DNA from: Enterococcus sp. 4G2_DIV0659
Lineage (GTDB): Bacteria > Bacillota > Bacilli > Lactobacillales > Enterococcaceae
DNA length: 64,000 nucleotides
Reading direction: 5' to 3'
Assembly: GCF_002140715.2 (NCBI RefSeq)
Contig: NZ_NGLE02000001.1
Span: 600,001 to 664,000, forward strand
Made by a program: the position numbers and the translations under genes. The first letter of the stretch is position 1. Each line of letters begins with the position of its first letter. A model generated the notes under the pieces. It saw nothing but the letters and a program-made list of their open reading frames with translations, had not been told where the DNA came from and searched no databases. Shown piece after piece: positions 16,197 to 25,920 of the stretch.

Positions 16197-16326
16197 ACTA
16201 ATTTAGTTACAATACTTTGAATGAGAATCTTATTTATCTTTAAAGAAATGAGGTTGAGATACTCTGAATCCTTCAAATCTTGGTGCTTAGTACTTAGAAT
16301 TGACGGATTCAGAGTGTAACGTAGTA

Positions 16327-16399
16327 ATTGCTTCTGCTCCCATCGTATATTCGGATTCCTTGAGTCTGAGATATAACTCGTAGAGTTATGGCCCAGACT
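16327..16399. repeat. Dispersed intergenic repeat with terminator hairpin
   Basis: ATTGCTTCTGCTCCCATCGT and TATTCGGATT are followed by the hairpin AGTCTGAGATATAACTC with GAGTTATGGCCCAGACT. The same block order recurs near 18355-18434 and, inverted, near 51876-51960. It also serves as the terminator of the lipoprotein gene at 16411. Confidence 0.6.
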
Positions 16400-16410
16400 T
16401 AATTGAAAAT

Positions 16411-17304
16411 TTATGAGAGTTTTGAATACAGTTCCATTAGTTTTGTGTATTTTGTCAGCATATTGGTGTAGATTTTCATACTGTCAGAAGCAGAGAAATC
16501 ATCCCCGACATTGTTGACGGTTTCTCCTAATTTTGAATATTCAGCCATCAACTCTGTATAATCTTTAAGAAATTCTAACGAGGTAGAATCTTTATAGCTA
16601 GACGGATTGTCTACATAGCCCTGCGCTTTTTTGATCATATCGTCATACTTAGCATCGACTTTTTTGATTGCTGCTTCAATATCACTTTTGTTGGCGGCAT
16701 TATTGTTGTCTTTAGCGGCTTCTTGTGATGAAGAGGATGGTGTTGTTTTCTCTGGTTCCGCGCTGCTAGTTCCATCAAAGTCATGATCAGAATACCCAAC
16801 AAGGATTGTATCTCCTTTTTTAGCGTAGTAGCCTCGTTTCTCAATGCCTACTTTATCAGATTCAAAAAGCTCAGCCCCAGAATTATCACGTACATAATCA
16901 CATTCTCCCTTGTAAATCTTGCGTTTGTTTGAGACAGCCCACTTATCGAGGTTAGTAGGAACAAATTTGACTTTTAGACCAGCTACTTCAAACTCTGATT
17001 CTACCTGTTCTTGTGATTTATTCGCAGTTTCAGGAACTTTTATTTTGTCTGCCAGGAGTTTTTCTGCTTCTGCATCTCTCTTGTCTAATCGTGCTTGTCG
17101 TTCTTTAGATTCCTTTGTTTTCGCGGCATCTTTTTCAGAAGAAGTATCAACAGCCTCTAATTCGTTAATTTTTTTACTTAGTGAATCGACATTCTTTTCC
17201 AATTTATCTACCTTTTTTTGTAGCTTGCCTGCATTTGTATTGCTACATCCTACAAGGATTAATCCACATAATAAAACTAGACCTAATCGACTTATCTTTT
17301 TCAT
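16411..17304 (-). CDS. Lipoprotein with leucine-zipper-like N-terminus
   Basis: The 297-residue protein has a signal peptide with lipobox LVGC (Cys20), then a heptad-patterned segment (KLQKKVDKLEKNVDSLSKKI) that predicts a short coiled coil. A middle domain (about 100-175) is followed by a Ser/Pro-rich linker (TTPSSSSQE) and a helical C-terminus. It is paralogous in its first 50 residues to the next lipoprotein gene. Function unknown; it is probably surface-exposed. Confidence 0.75.
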   Translation of the reverse strand: MKKISRLGLVLLCGLILVGCSNTNAGKLQKKVDKLEKNVDSLSKKINELEAVDTSSEKDAAKTKESKERQARLDKRDAEAEKLLADKIKVPETANKSQEQVESEFEVAGLKVKFVPTNLDKWAVSNKRKIYKGECDYVRDNSGAELFESDKVGIEKRGYYAKKGDTILVGYSDHDFDGTSSAEPEKTTPSSSSQEAAKDNNNAANKSDIEAAIKKVDAKYDDMIKKAQGYVDNPSSYKDSTSLEFLKDYTELMAEYSKLGETVNNVGDDFSASDSMKIYTNMLTKYTKLMELYSKLS

Positions 17305-17353
17305 CTAACCATTCCCCTTTATATCATTCCTTTTTTTATCTTACAGTATATTA

Positions 17354-18103
17354 TTAGTCTTTATCCTGATCATTTTTTATTTTCTCATTCTTTTTATAGG
17401 CTTTCTTGATTTCTTTTGGTGTAAATGTTTTTGCGGCAACACTTTCTTCTCCAGATGAAGTGAACTCATAGGTACCGATTTGGACTTTGATGTTTTTGTC
17501 TTCATTTTTAATATGATAAGCGGAGGCAGTTTCGATTTTTGCTTTTGGTTTGATATTCAATGTACTGTTTTCATAAAGTTTTTTAAATGCGTCATAGCCA
17601 CTTAAACCATTATCCTGTATACGTGTGTCAGAAACATCATCTTCCTCTGAAACATAAATATAGCTGGATGTTTTTAGGTAAGGGGCGATATTTTCTGTTC
17701 CAAGATTTTCTAATGTATAATAGACAACAACTAATCCAGAAGATTCATAAACGGGTGATGTACTCTCCACAAAATCAACTTTTGTAACTTGGATTTTCGC
17801 ATGTTCATCTTGAGCTATAGCATCTTTAGCGAAAAGATCTTTTAGCGGTTCTTTTTTAGAATCATTCGTCGTTGATTCTTTGCTCTTCTCTTTACTATCT
17901 TTGGTTTTCGTATACGTCTTCTCAGAAGAACTTTTGCTGATGTCTATACCTGTTTTACTTAGTTTGTCTATTTCTTTGTCTAATTTACTCACTTTGGTAG
18001 AAATTTTATCGATTTTATCTTCTAACTTGGATGTGTCTGATCCGCATCCTGAAATTATTAACCCGCACAACAAAAGTGTCCCTAAACAATAAGCTTTTTT
18101 CAT
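17354..18103 (-). CDS. Lipoprotein, DUF5067-like
   Basis: The 249-residue protein has a lipobox ISGC (Cys20) and a coiled-coil segment KLEDKIDKISTKVSKLDKEI like its neighbour. A beta-rich domain (about 100-220) has the pattern VVVYYTLENLGTENIAP that is seen in DUF5067/DUF4352-type immunoglobulin-like lipoprotein domains. It lies 49 bp upstream of the paralogous lipoprotein gene and is probably co-transcribed. Confidence 0.72.
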   Translation of the reverse strand: MKKAYCLGTLLLCGLIISGCGSDTSKLEDKIDKISTKVSKLDKEIDKLSKTGIDISKSSSEKTYTKTKDSKEKSKESTTNDSKKEPLKDLFAKDAIAQDEHAKIQVTKVDFVESTSPVYESSGLVVVYYTLENLGTENIAPYLKTSSYIYVSEEDDVSDTRIQDNGLSGYDAFKKLYENSTLNIKPKAKIETASAYHIKNEDKNIKVQIGTYEFTSSGEESVAAKTFTPKEIKKAYKKNEKIKNDQDKD

Positions 18104-18354
18104 TTATTCTCCTCTTTTCTGTTTGTTCGTTTAGATAATAGTCTAATTTCAGAATAGCATAAGAGTTAATAGGTGTAAATTTCTTTTTTTCTTACTTTTT
18201 AATAAAAAGCTGAGAGGAAATTAGAATTGAATGAATCTCAAAAATGAAGTGTGATAGTAGCTAGATTTTTTGTATGATAATAAAGAAGAGTCAATCGAAG
18301 TAGTCTTTTTTTGTTACTTAAGTTATAAAATAATGATTATTTCAGCTTATTTCC

Positions 18355-18434
18355 GAAGGAACTGCTTTTTTTCTCGCTGTTTATTCGGATTTTTGGTGTC
18401 TGAGATATAACTTGCAAAGTTATGTCCCAGACAC
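18355..18434. repeat. Dispersed repeat forming the leu operon terminator
   Basis: This is a second copy of the TATTCGGATTTTT block followed by the hairpin GTGTCTGAGATATAACTT with AAGTTATGTCCCAGACAC (18396-18434). It sits 12 bp after leuD, on the side expected of the operon terminator. Confidence 0.6.
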
Positions 18435-18446
18435 TTCAACTCATAT

Positions 18447-19034
18447 TCATTGCCAATAAGCTGGAATCTTCCTTTCATAAGCTGCAATCTCATCATCATG
18501 GGTCAAACTAATAGCAATATCATCCAACCCATTCACCAACTTATGCTTCCATGTACTGTCAATCTCAAACGAATAGGTTTCTTTTGGTGTAATGACCTGT
18601 TGCTTAGGCAAATCAATCGTGATTTCTTCCTCTGCCCCAAGTTCGGCCAATGCATCCAACTCTTCATGTTTTAACACGATTGGAAGTAAGCCATTTTTGG
18701 TCGCATTCATATAAAAAATATCACTAAAACTGCCTGCAATAATCGCTCTAAAACCATAATCATCTAACGCCCAAGCCGCATGTTCTCTAGAAGAACCTGA
18801 GCCAAAGTTATCGCCAGAAATCAAAATCGTTGCTCCTTTGTACTGCGGTTCATTCAACGTAAATTCTGGATTCGGCGTACGATCAGGTAAATAACGCCAT
18901 TCATCAAATAAAAACTCGCCAAACCCTGTTTTTTCGATTCGTTTTAGAAATGATTTTGGAATAATTTGATCCGTATCGATATTGTCATTCATTAGTGGAA
19001 CCGTGGTTCCTGTATGTTGTGTAAATGCCTCCAT
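18447..19034 (-). CDS. leuD: 3-isopropylmalate dehydratase small subunit
   Basis: The 195-residue protein has the swivel-domain signatures [13 protein letters not shown] and [13 protein letters not shown]. With LeuC it isomerises 2-isopropylmalate to 3-isopropylmalate in leucine synthesis. Its ATG overlaps the leuC stop by one base, giving coupled translation. It is the last gene of the leu operon. Confidence 0.97.
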   Translation of the reverse strand: MEAFTQHTGTTVPLMNDNIDTDQIIPKSFLKRIEKTGFGEFLFDEWRYLPDRTPNPEFTLNEPQYKGATILISGDNFGSGSSREHAAWALDDYGFRAIIAGSFSDIFYMNATKNGLLPIVLKHEELDALAELGAEEEITIDLPKQQVITPKETYSFEIDSTWKHKLVNGLDDIAISLTHDDEIAAYERKIPAYWQ

Positions 19035-20410
19035 TATGCACCAAGCTCCTCTCTAATGTCTTTAAATGTTCCAACGATTGCAGCCGTTGCCGCCATCGCC
19101 GGGCTGCAAAGATGGGTTCTTGCGCCTTTGCCTTGGCGTCCTTCAAAGTTTCGGTTAGATGTTGATGCACAGTGAACGCCTGCTGGTACTTGGTCTGGAT
19201 TCATGCCTAGACACATCGAGCAACCTGGTTCCCGCCATTCAAAACCTGCTTCTGTAAAAATTCTATCTAAGCCAATTTTTTCAGCTGCTTTTCTAACTGG
19301 TCTTGAGCCTGGCACTACGATTGCAGTGATGCCCTCTTTCACTTTTTTTCCTTTTACGATGCGGGCTGCTTCTTCTAAATCAGATAGGCGACCATTAGTA
19401 CATGAGCCGATAAAAACGTAGCCGATTTCAATGTCTGATGGTCGTTGTCCCGGTTTTAAATCCATGTAGTTATAGGCGCGTTCGTCATTCATATCTTTAA
19501 TTTCTGGGAAGGTTCCTGTGATCGGAATCCCCATTTCTGGATTGGTGCCCCATGTAACGAAAGGAACTAATTCGTCCGCATTTAGTTCTAGATTGGCATC
19601 ATAAACCGCATCTGGATCACTTGGTAGTTTTTTCCAATCAGCAATTGCGGCTTCCATATCTTCTGGCGCATATTCTCTACCGCGTACATAGTCAAAGGTT
19701 TTTTCATCTGGCGCCATCATCCCCATTTTTGCGCCACCTTCGATGGCCATATTACAAATCGTCATTCGTTCTTCCATCGTTAGGTTTTCAATCGTTTCAC
19801 CATAAAATTCAACGGCATACCCTACACCAAAATCAACACCATATTTTGCGATCAACGCTAAAATAATATCTTTAGCATACACACCTTTGGCTAGTTTTCC
19901 AGTGATTTTCACACCCATTGATTTTGGTTTGTTTTGCCAAATACATTGTGTGGCAAAAACATGCTCAACTTCACTTGTCCCGATACCAAAAGCCAATGCA
20001 CCAAATGCACCATGTGTGGCTGTATGAGAATCACCACAAACGATGATCTTTCCTGGTTGTGTCAAACCTGTCTCAGGACCAACCATATGCACGATTCCTT
20101 GACGATCGCTTCCATTGTCGCAAAGTGTTATACCGAATTCTTCACAGTTTTTCTGCAACGCTTCGATTTGTTTTTTTGCTACCAAATCTGTGATATTAAA
20201 GATATCCTGTGTTGGAACGTTGTGATCCATCGTGCCAAATGTTCTGTCTGGTCGACGGACTTTTCTGCCTGCTTCTCTTAGTCCTTCAAAGGCTTGGGGT
20301 GAAGTTACTTCATGGATTAGATGTAGATTGACATAAAGTAGTTGTGGTTCACCAGCATTGCCAGATACCACATGTTGTTCCCAAAGTTTATCAAAAAGTG
20401 TTTTTCCCAT
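19034..20410 (-). CDS. leuC: 3-isopropylmalate dehydratase large subunit
   Basis: The 458-residue aconitase-family protein has the [4Fe-4S] cysteines in GSCTNGR and in [10 protein letters not shown], and the [11 protein letters not shown] substrate motif. It is full length. It follows the operon methyltransferase by 36 bp and overlaps leuD. Confidence 0.97.
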   Translation of the reverse strand: MGKTLFDKLWEQHVVSGNAGEPQLLYVNLHLIHEVTSPQAFEGLREAGRKVRRPDRTFGTMDHNVPTQDIFNITDLVAKKQIEALQKNCEEFGITLCDNGSDRQGIVHMVGPETGLTQPGKIIVCGDSHTATHGAFGALAFGIGTSEVEHVFATQCIWQNKPKSMGVKITGKLAKGVYAKDIILALIAKYGVDFGVGYAVEFYGETIENLTMEERMTICNMAIEGGAKMGMMAPDEKTFDYVRGREYAPEDMEAAIADWKKLPSDPDAVYDANLELNADELVPFVTWGTNPEMGIPITGTFPEIKDMNDERAYNYMDLKPGQRPSDIEIGYVFIGSCTNGRLSDLEEAARIVKGKKVKEGITAIVVPGSRPVRKAAEKIGLDRIFTEAGFEWREPGCSMCLGMNPDQVPAGVHCASTSNRNFEGRQGKGARTHLCSPAMAATAAIVGTFKDIREELGA

Positions 20411-20446
20411 GTATAGTCACATCCATTTTTTATTTTCGTTTCTGCT

Positions 20447-21133
20447 TCAAGACTTTTTCCCTAGATACACTGCATAGTTATAGTATTTATAGACGACATC
20501 TATCGCCTTAAACCCAACTGTCTCCAATGTTTTTAACTCTTCCATTAAGGGTTGCGGGCGGTCTTCTTCAAAATGACTTTTTAGCCAGCGTTCTTGAATT
20601 TCTTTTAACGTAATTTGCTGATTCATAAAGGCAATCCATTTTTGCATAAACACCTCTTGAAGTTGTGGACTTGATGCTTGGATTACGTCTGCATTGATGA
20701 AGAGTCCGTTTGGCTTTAATGCGTCATAGATTTGGCGATAAAACTGTTGATGACTCGCTTGGTTTTCTAAATGATGAAGAGCAAGGGAAGAAACAACCAC
20801 GTCATATGTTGTGTCAAAGGTCAGCTTTTCAAAAGAGCTACTAATACAGAGCGCTTGATTGTTTAGCTTTTGCTTGGCAATCGTCAACATCTCTTCACTC
20901 ATATCGACACAAGTGAATACAGCATTTGGGTACACTTCTTGAATAGCGCAAGCAACAGTTCCTGTCCCACAACCAAGATCAATGACTGAGATTGGGTGAT
21001 CTGTATCAAAAGGAATACTTGCAACTAGAGCTTCGATCATTTGATTGTAGTAAGGAATGATTTTTTGAATCACATCGTCAAATTCTTGCGCTTCTTGGTC
21101 AAAATGAGCTTGGATTTGTTGCGTTCTTTTCAT
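20447..21133 (-). CDS. Class I SAM methyltransferase inside the leu operon
   Basis: The 228-residue protein has motif I VIDLGCGTGTVACA near residue 51, DMSEEML, and SSLALHHLEN. It sits between leuB (28 bp upstream) and leuC (36 bp downstream) on the same strand, an unusual insertion in an otherwise standard leu operon. Tam/Tmt1-type enzymes methylate trans-aconitate or isopropylmalate, so an acid of the leucine pathway is an attractive substrate, but this is inference. It is only distantly similar to the methyltransferase at 12318. Confidence 0.85.
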   Translation of the reverse strand: MKRTQQIQAHFDQEAQEFDDVIQKIIPYYNQMIEALVASIPFDTDHPISVIDLGCGTGTVACAIQEVYPNAVFTCVDMSEEMLTIAKQKLNNQALCISSSFEKLTFDTTYDVVVSSLALHHLENQASHQQFYRQIYDALKPNGLFINADVIQASSPQLQEVFMQKWIAFMNQQITLKEIQERWLKSHFEEDRPQPLMEELKTLETVGFKAIDVVYKYYNYAVYLGKKS

Positions 21134-21161
21134 GGGTTTCTTCCACCTACTCTTTCTTTTT

Positions 21162-22202
21162 TTATTTCAGTTCTTTGATTACAGCATCCGTAAATTCAGT
21201 CGTTGTCGCACGTCCACCTAAGTCAGTTGTTAAGATTCCTTGATTCATAGCACGTGCGCACGCATCTTCGATTTTCTTGGCCGATTGTTCCAAACCAAAT
21301 GATTGACGTAACATCATGGCCACTGACAGAATCATCGACATTGGATTGGCAATATTTTGATTGGCGATGTCAGGAGCTGAGCCATGAATCGGTTCATATA
21401 ATGATGGACCGGATTCACTATGACTAGCGCTTGGCATCATGCCTAATGAGCCTGGAATCACCGACGCTTCATCACTTAAAATATCGCCGAATAGATTCTC
21501 CGTCACAATTACGTCAAAGTCTTTAGGCTTTTGAATCATGACCATGGCTGCTGAATCTACCAACTGATGTTCTAGCGTACAGTCGGGAAATTCTTGTGCC
21601 ACTTCTTCGGCTGTTTGACGCCATAATTTACTTGTCGCTAATACGTTCGCTTTATCAACAGAGGTGACTTTTTTGTTTCTAGTCCGAGCAATTTCAAAGG
21701 CTTTTCTGATAATACGTTGGATTTCTACTTTAGAATACGTACATAGATCTGAGGCTTCTGTCTCTTCTAATTGTTTTTCACCAAAATAGATGCCCCCAGT
21801 TAGCTCACGTACAACAACAAAATCTACGCCTCGAACGTTTTCTTCTTTTAAAGGAGATAAATGAACCACTGCATCTGGTACTGTAATTGGACGGATATTA
21901 GCAAACAGTCCTAACGCTTTTCTTAAGCCAAGTAGCCCTTGTTCTGGACGTTTTGGTGCATCGTCCCATTTTGGGCCGCCGATAGCACCTAGTAAAATTG
22001 CATCGGCTTTTTCACAGGCTTTTAACGTTTTTTCAGGCAAAGGCTCACCTTGTTCATCAATGCCTGCACCACCAAACGCAAAATGTTCGATGTCAAAATC
22101 CAGATTATCCTGGATCATGATTTCATTCAAAATTGTTAGTGCACTATCCATGATTTCTGCACCAATCCCATCTCCTGGCAATGCTACGATTCGTTTGCTC
22201 AT
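21162..22202 (-). CDS. leuB: 3-isopropylmalate dehydrogenase
   Basis: The 346-residue protein begins IVALPGDGIGAEIMD and carries VVRELTGGIYFGE and the metal-binding NLFGDILSDEAS. It oxidises and decarboxylates 3-isopropylmalate with NAD+. Its ATG overlaps the leuA stop. Confidence 0.97.
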   Translation of the reverse strand: MSKRIVALPGDGIGAEIMDSALTILNEIMIQDNLDFDIEHFAFGGAGIDEQGEPLPEKTLKACEKADAILLGAIGGPKWDDAPKRPEQGLLGLRKALGLFANIRPITVPDAVVHLSPLKEENVRGVDFVVVRELTGGIYFGEKQLEETEASDLCTYSKVEIQRIIRKAFEIARTRNKKVTSVDKANVLATSKLWRQTAEEVAQEFPDCTLEHQLVDSAAMVMIQKPKDFDVIVTENLFGDILSDEASVIPGSLGMMPSASHSESGPSLYEPIHGSAPDIANQNIANPMSMILSVAMMLRQSFGLEQSAKKIEDACARAMNQGILTTDLGGRATTTEFTDAVIKELK

Positions 22203-23725
22203 TAGGCTTTCCCCACTTCTTTTTGAAATTGTTCACTGGCTTTTACATATGCTTTTGCTGAAGCTTGCAAAACATCAAAATCAATACCGATGCCGTTAAA
22301 TTGTTTGTTGTTTTCACTATCTGCTAAGGTTACATGAACCTCTGCTTGCGCATCTTCTCCACCTGTAATGGCTTTAATGTAATACTCTTGTAGTGCTGGT
22401 TTTTGGACAAATATTTTATCAATTGAGTTATAGATAGCTTGGATACTGCCGGAACCGATCGCCGATTCTGTTTTGCTTTCATTTTCACCTGTATTGATGG
22501 AAACAATCGCCCCTTGGCTACCGTCAGAAACATATTGTAATTGGACACGCTCTAAGCGATAATCCTCATTACATTCTTGAGCCTGTCCTACCATTAGGGC
22601 AATTAGATCCTCTTCAGTCACTTGTTTCTTTTTATCCGCTAATGATTTGAAACGTTTGAATGCATCTTTTAGTTCGTCATCTGCTAGTTGATAGCCGAGA
22701 GCTACCATTTTTGTGGCAAACGCGTGTCGACCAGAAAGCTTTCCTAACGGCAATGAATTTTCATTTACGCCAACAAGTGAGGGGGTGATGATTTCGTAAG
22801 TATCAGGATTTTTCAATACACCGTCTTGATGGATGCCTGACTCATGAGCGTAGGCATTTGCGCCAATGATTGCTTTGTTTCTTGGGACAGCCACACCAGA
22901 CAAACGGCTGACGAGATCGCTGGTTCGTTTTGTTTCATTCAATCTGATATTACTTTGCGCTTTGTAAAAGTCTTTTCTTATATGTAGTGCTAAAGCTATT
23001 TCTTCAAGCGCAGTGTTTCCCGCTCGTTCACCAATACCGTTGACCGTTCCTTCTACTCGTCGAGCGCCATTTTCGATCGCTGCTAGGGCATTGGCCGTCG
23101 CCATTCCTAGGTCGTCGTGACAATGAGAAGAGAAAATGATTTCTTGATCGCTTTGGATATTGTCAATCAAAAATTTAAATAATGCGCCGTACTCTGTTGG
23201 ATTGGAATAACCCACGGTATCTGGAACATTGATAATTGTTGCACCAGCGTCAATAGCTGTTTGAACAGCTTTTAATAGAAATCGTTTTTCTGTTCTGGTC
23301 GCATCTTCTGGTGAGAATTGCACTTTCTCGAATTTGCTTCTAGCATAGCTAACATGTTCTTTAATAGAAGCAATGACCTCATCTGGTGTCATTTTTAGTT
23401 TAAACTCCATATGAACTGGGCTTGTTGCCAGAAAAACATGGATTTGCGGATGCTTGGCGTTTTGTAAAGCTTCATGTGCGCGGTCGATGTCAGCTTTTTG
23501 GCAACGTGCCAGACCTGCAACTGTCATGTTTTCAGCATGTTCTGCGATAGCTTTGACTGCTTCAAAATCACCCATAGATGCAATTGGGAATCCCGCTTCA
23601 ATTGTATCTATGCCCCATTTTTCTAATTGTTTAGCGATTTGAACTTTTTCTTTGGTGTTGAAATTTACGCCAGGTGTTTGTTCCCCGTCTCTTAAAGTGG
23701 TATCAAAGAATTGGATCGTTTTCAT
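22202..23725 (-). CDS. leuA: 2-isopropylmalate synthase
   Basis: The 507-residue protein has the [13 protein letters not shown] signature, the metal-binding HCHDDLGMA and a C-terminal LeuA dimer regulatory domain (about 360-507) for leucine feedback. It is the first structural gene of the leu operon, with about 240 bp of attenuator leader upstream. Confidence 0.97.
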   Translation of the reverse strand: MKTIQFFDTTLRDGEQTPGVNFNTKEKVQIAKQLEKWGIDTIEAGFPIASMGDFEAVKAIAEHAENMTVAGLARCQKADIDRAHEALQNAKHPQIHVFLATSPVHMEFKLKMTPDEVIASIKEHVSYARSKFEKVQFSPEDATRTEKRFLLKAVQTAIDAGATIINVPDTVGYSNPTEYGALFKFLIDNIQSDQEIIFSSHCHDDLGMATANALAAIENGARRVEGTVNGIGERAGNTALEEIALALHIRKDFYKAQSNIRLNETKRTSDLVSRLSGVAVPRNKAIIGANAYAHESGIHQDGVLKNPDTYEIITPSLVGVNENSLPLGKLSGRHAFATKMVALGYQLADDELKDAFKRFKSLADKKKQVTEEDLIALMVGQAQECNEDYRLERVQLQYVSDGSQGAIVSINTGENESKTESAIGSGSIQAIYNSIDKIFVQKPALQEYYIKAITGGEDAQAEVHVTLADSENNKQFNGIGIDFDVLQASAKAYVKASEQFQKEVGKA

Positions 23726-23852
23726 TTTTCATACATCCCTTCTGAATCTTCATTTTTTTGATTAGGTTAAATGAAACGAACGAGACTTCTCTCTCTTCGT
23801 TCGCCAAGTATTGCGCAACATCAGCTCTGCAAGCAGTCGCTGTGTTTTGCAA

Positions 23853-23882
23853 TAAAAAAACATCCCACGAATATGGGATGTT
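23853..23882 (-). terminator. leuA attenuator terminator
   Basis: On the minus strand AACATCCCA pairs with TGGGATGTT and is followed by TTTTTTT, between the leader peptide and leuA. An upstream GGGATG (about 23887-23893) can pair with CATCCC of the terminator and act as antiterminator. Confidence 0.8.
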
Positions 23883-23964
23883 CTATCATCCCGTTCATGC
23901 AATGCGAAAACAGGACTCTCAACCTCTGATAAGAAAAAGCTGTGCTGCAGCTGGTTTCTAGTAA

Positions 23965-24027
23965 TCAGTGTGATGAGTCCTTCAGTAATAATAAGAATGT
24001 AATTGTCGTTGTCTGCTTGTTCATCAT
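23965..24027 (-). CDS. leu operon leader peptide
   Basis: A 20-residue peptide, MMNKQTTTITFLLLLKDSSH, has four consecutive Leu codons and an AAAGGATG ribosome site. Its 3' end contains GGACTC, which can pair with GAGTCC downstream. Ribosome stalling at the Leu codons when Leu-tRNA is scarce would free the antiterminator; smooth translation would allow the terminator. This is ribosome-mediated attenuation, as known for L. lactis and enterobacterial leu operons. Confidence 0.85.
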   Translation of the reverse strand: MMNKQTTTITFLLLLKDSSH

Positions 24028-24079
24028 CTTCAACATCCTTTATTGTCAGAATTTTTAAATAATTCAAACTATAGTGTTA

Positions 24080-24108
24080 AAGATACAGAACTTTTAAATC
24101 AAAGTCAA
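24080..24108 (-). promoter_or_regulatory. leu operon promoter
   Basis: On the minus strand TTGACT (24103-24108) and TATCTT (24080-24085) are 17 bases apart, about 50 bases before the leader peptide start. Confidence 0.75.
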
Positions 24109-24164
24109 TAGTTTTATGAGAATTTTTTTAAGAAAGTCAAATTTTATTTGTTTAAACATGCAAG

Positions 24165-24201
24165 TAAAAAGAGCATAAACTAACGACAGTCCATACTCTT
24201 T
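24165..24201 (-). terminator. Terminator of the GAPDH gene
   Basis: AAAGAGTAT pairs with ATGCTCTTT (one G-T pair), followed by TTAC, downstream of the GAPDH stop. Confidence 0.6.
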
Positions 24202-24218
24202 ATTCGATTAGTCAACAT

Positions 24219-25235
24219 TTAATTTTCTAAATGTGCAAATTTTTCCAACAAACGAATCATCTGACAGACAAACCCGTATTCATTATCATACCATGCAACT
24301 GTTTTAACTAGCTGAACATCTCCTGCTGTTATCACTTCGGTTTGTGTAGGATCAAAAATCGAACCCGCAGTAGAACCGATGACATCACTGGAAACAATTT
24401 GCCGATCATCATAGTCAAAAGAAGGGTTCTCTACCGTGTGCTTTTGAATGACTTCATTTACTTGTTCCGCCGTAACGTTTATTTTTAAAATAGACACTAA
24501 TTCTGTCAAAGAACCTGCTACAACTGGCACTCGCTGTGCATGACCTTGTAATCGTCCATTTAATTCAGGAATAACCAACCCAATCGCTTTCGCTGCACCA
24601 GTGGAATGAGGAATCGTATTGACAGCTGCTGAACGAGCAGCACGCAAGTCTCCACCATTAACTGGCCCATCTAACAACATCTGCGTTGACGTATAAGCAT
24701 GAATTGTCGTCATCGTGCCAACTTCGATACCAAATTCATTATTTAGATGATGCGCCATCAGTGCTAAACAGTTGGTTGTGCACGATCCTGCAGAAATAAT
24801 GGTGTCTTTTGAAGTCAATGTATCATCATTGACATTATAAACAATCGTCTTCATATCTCCTGCTGGAGCCGAAACTAGAACACGTTTTACTCCTGCATCG
24901 AGATGTGCTTGCGCTTTTATCTCTGAGGTATAAAATCCTGTGCACTCTAAAACAATATCTACTCCTTGCTCTTTTACCCAATTTAACTGACGGGCATCTG
25001 CTTGTGCGTATATCTTAATTTCTTGACCATCCACGATGATCCCATCATCTGTTGCACTAACTTTACCATCGTAAGCTCCATGAGTTGAATCAAACTGTAA
25101 TAATTGAGCCAACATTTTAGGGCTAGTCAGATCATTGATCGCTACCACTTCAATCTGATCCGATACCTCTTTAATTCTACGAAACGCCAAACGTCCAATT
25201 CGTCCAAATCCATTGATTCCTACTTTTATTGTCAT
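24219..25235 (-). CDS. Type I glyceraldehyde-3-phosphate dehydrogenase
   Basis: The 338-residue protein has [15 protein letters not shown], the catalytic [11 protein letters not shown] (Cys152) and the His of TTIHAYT. Asp35 after the second strand (AINDLT) favours NAD over NADP. It is not in a glycolytic cggR-gap-pgk cluster, so it may be a second GAPDH of the organism. It stands alone with its own terminator. Confidence 0.93.
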   Translation of the reverse strand: MTIKVGINGFGRIGRLAFRRIKEVSDQIEVVAINDLTSPKMLAQLLQFDSTHGAYDGKVSATDDGIIVDGQEIKIYAQADARQLNWVKEQGVDIVLECTGFYTSEIKAQAHLDAGVKRVLVSAPAGDMKTIVYNVNDDTLTSKDTIISAGSCTTNCLALMAHHLNNEFGIEVGTMTTIHAYTSTQMLLDGPVNGGDLRAARSAAVNTIPHSTGAAKAIGLVIPELNGRLQGHAQRVPVVAGSLTELVSILKINVTAEQVNEVIQKHTVENPSFDYDDRQIVSSDVIGSTAGSIFDPTQTEVITAGDVQLVKTVAWYDNEYGFVCQMIRLLEKFAHLEN

Positions 25236-25280
25236 ATTACCATTCCTCTCTTTTTTCTGTTCAATTACAATTTAAAAATT

Positions 25281-25787
25281 TTACAACCAAAACGTTGGAT
25301 ATTTTCTTTTTTTATCTAGATTATTTACAACTAAGGCAATTACTACAATGACCACAGAACCTATTAACACAGGTGTAAATAGAAAATTCCAACCCGTCTG
25401 ACTCATCATAACAACTAATGGATCTGCCCCAGCTGGTGGGTGCGTTGTTTTTGTCAGCATCATACACATTATCGAAAAGCCAACTGCTACTGCAATCGAA
25501 GCCACTGAGTTGCCAAGTAATGTCTGACACGCTAACCCTATAAACGTTGAAATAAAATGGCCACCAATAATGTTCCTTGGTTGAGAAAGTGGCGCATCCC
25601 ATACACCGAAAGTAAGAACACAACTCGCTCCAAATGGTGCCATTATCCAGCTCCATTCAGTCTTCTCGGTTAGAACGATTAAACTAAAAATGACAATAAA
25701 ACCGCCCATAAACCCTATAATCGCTGCCTTTAAATCTACTTTTAACGGTGAACGTTCAGTTGTGAACATTTTTTTTAACACCTCCAT
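25281..25787 (-). CDS. HPP-family integral membrane protein
   Basis: The 168-residue protein has four predicted membrane helices and the family signature THPPAGADPL. HPP proteins are small membrane proteins; a cyanobacterial member has been linked to nitrite transport, but the substrate here is unknown. It is transcribed divergently from a CGNR regulator, from a promoter holding a 20-bp palindrome. Confidence 0.88.
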   Translation of the reverse strand: MEVLKKMFTTERSPLKVDLKAAIIGFMGGFIVIFSLIVLTEKTEWSWIMAPFGASCVLTFGVWDAPLSQPRNIIGGHFISTFIGLACQTLLGNSVASIAVAVGFSIMCMMLTKTTHPPAGADPLVVMMSQTGWNFLFTPVLIGSVVIVVIALVVNNLDKKRKYPTFWL

Positions 25788-25810
25788 TTAACTAACCCCC
25801 TTATAAATGT

Positions 25811-25840
25811 ATTATAGGTTAGTTGCAACTAACCTGTCAA
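25811..25840 (-). promoter_or_regulatory. HPP gene promoter with palindromic operator
   Basis: On the minus strand TTGACA (25835-25840) and TATAAT (25811-25816) are 18 bases apart, both perfect consensus. The spacer lies within the perfect palindrome AGGTTAGTTGCAACTAACCT (25816-25835). A repressor bound here would block RNA polymerase. The divergent CGNR regulator is the obvious candidate; a half site GTTAGTTA follows at about 25855. Confidence 0.8.
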
Positions 25841-25920
25841 CAACGTTTTTACGAGTTAGTTATTAGCATTAATGATTGAACTATGATAAAATCATATTTA
25901 GTTAAAGAGGAGGGAGTCTT

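Noticed and set aside
13861..16400. Integrated prophage or larger conjugative element around the IS110
   Set aside because: No integrase, structural phage gene, relaxase or flanking tRNA is visible; only an IS and decayed genes.
23762..24067. 101-codon frame across the leuA leader
   Set aside because: It runs through the attenuator terminator and is in a different frame from the better supported Leu-rich leader peptide.
24109..24160. CodY box at the leuA promoter
   Set aside because: The best match (AATTTTTTTAAGAAA) has about five mismatches to the consensus, too weak to report.
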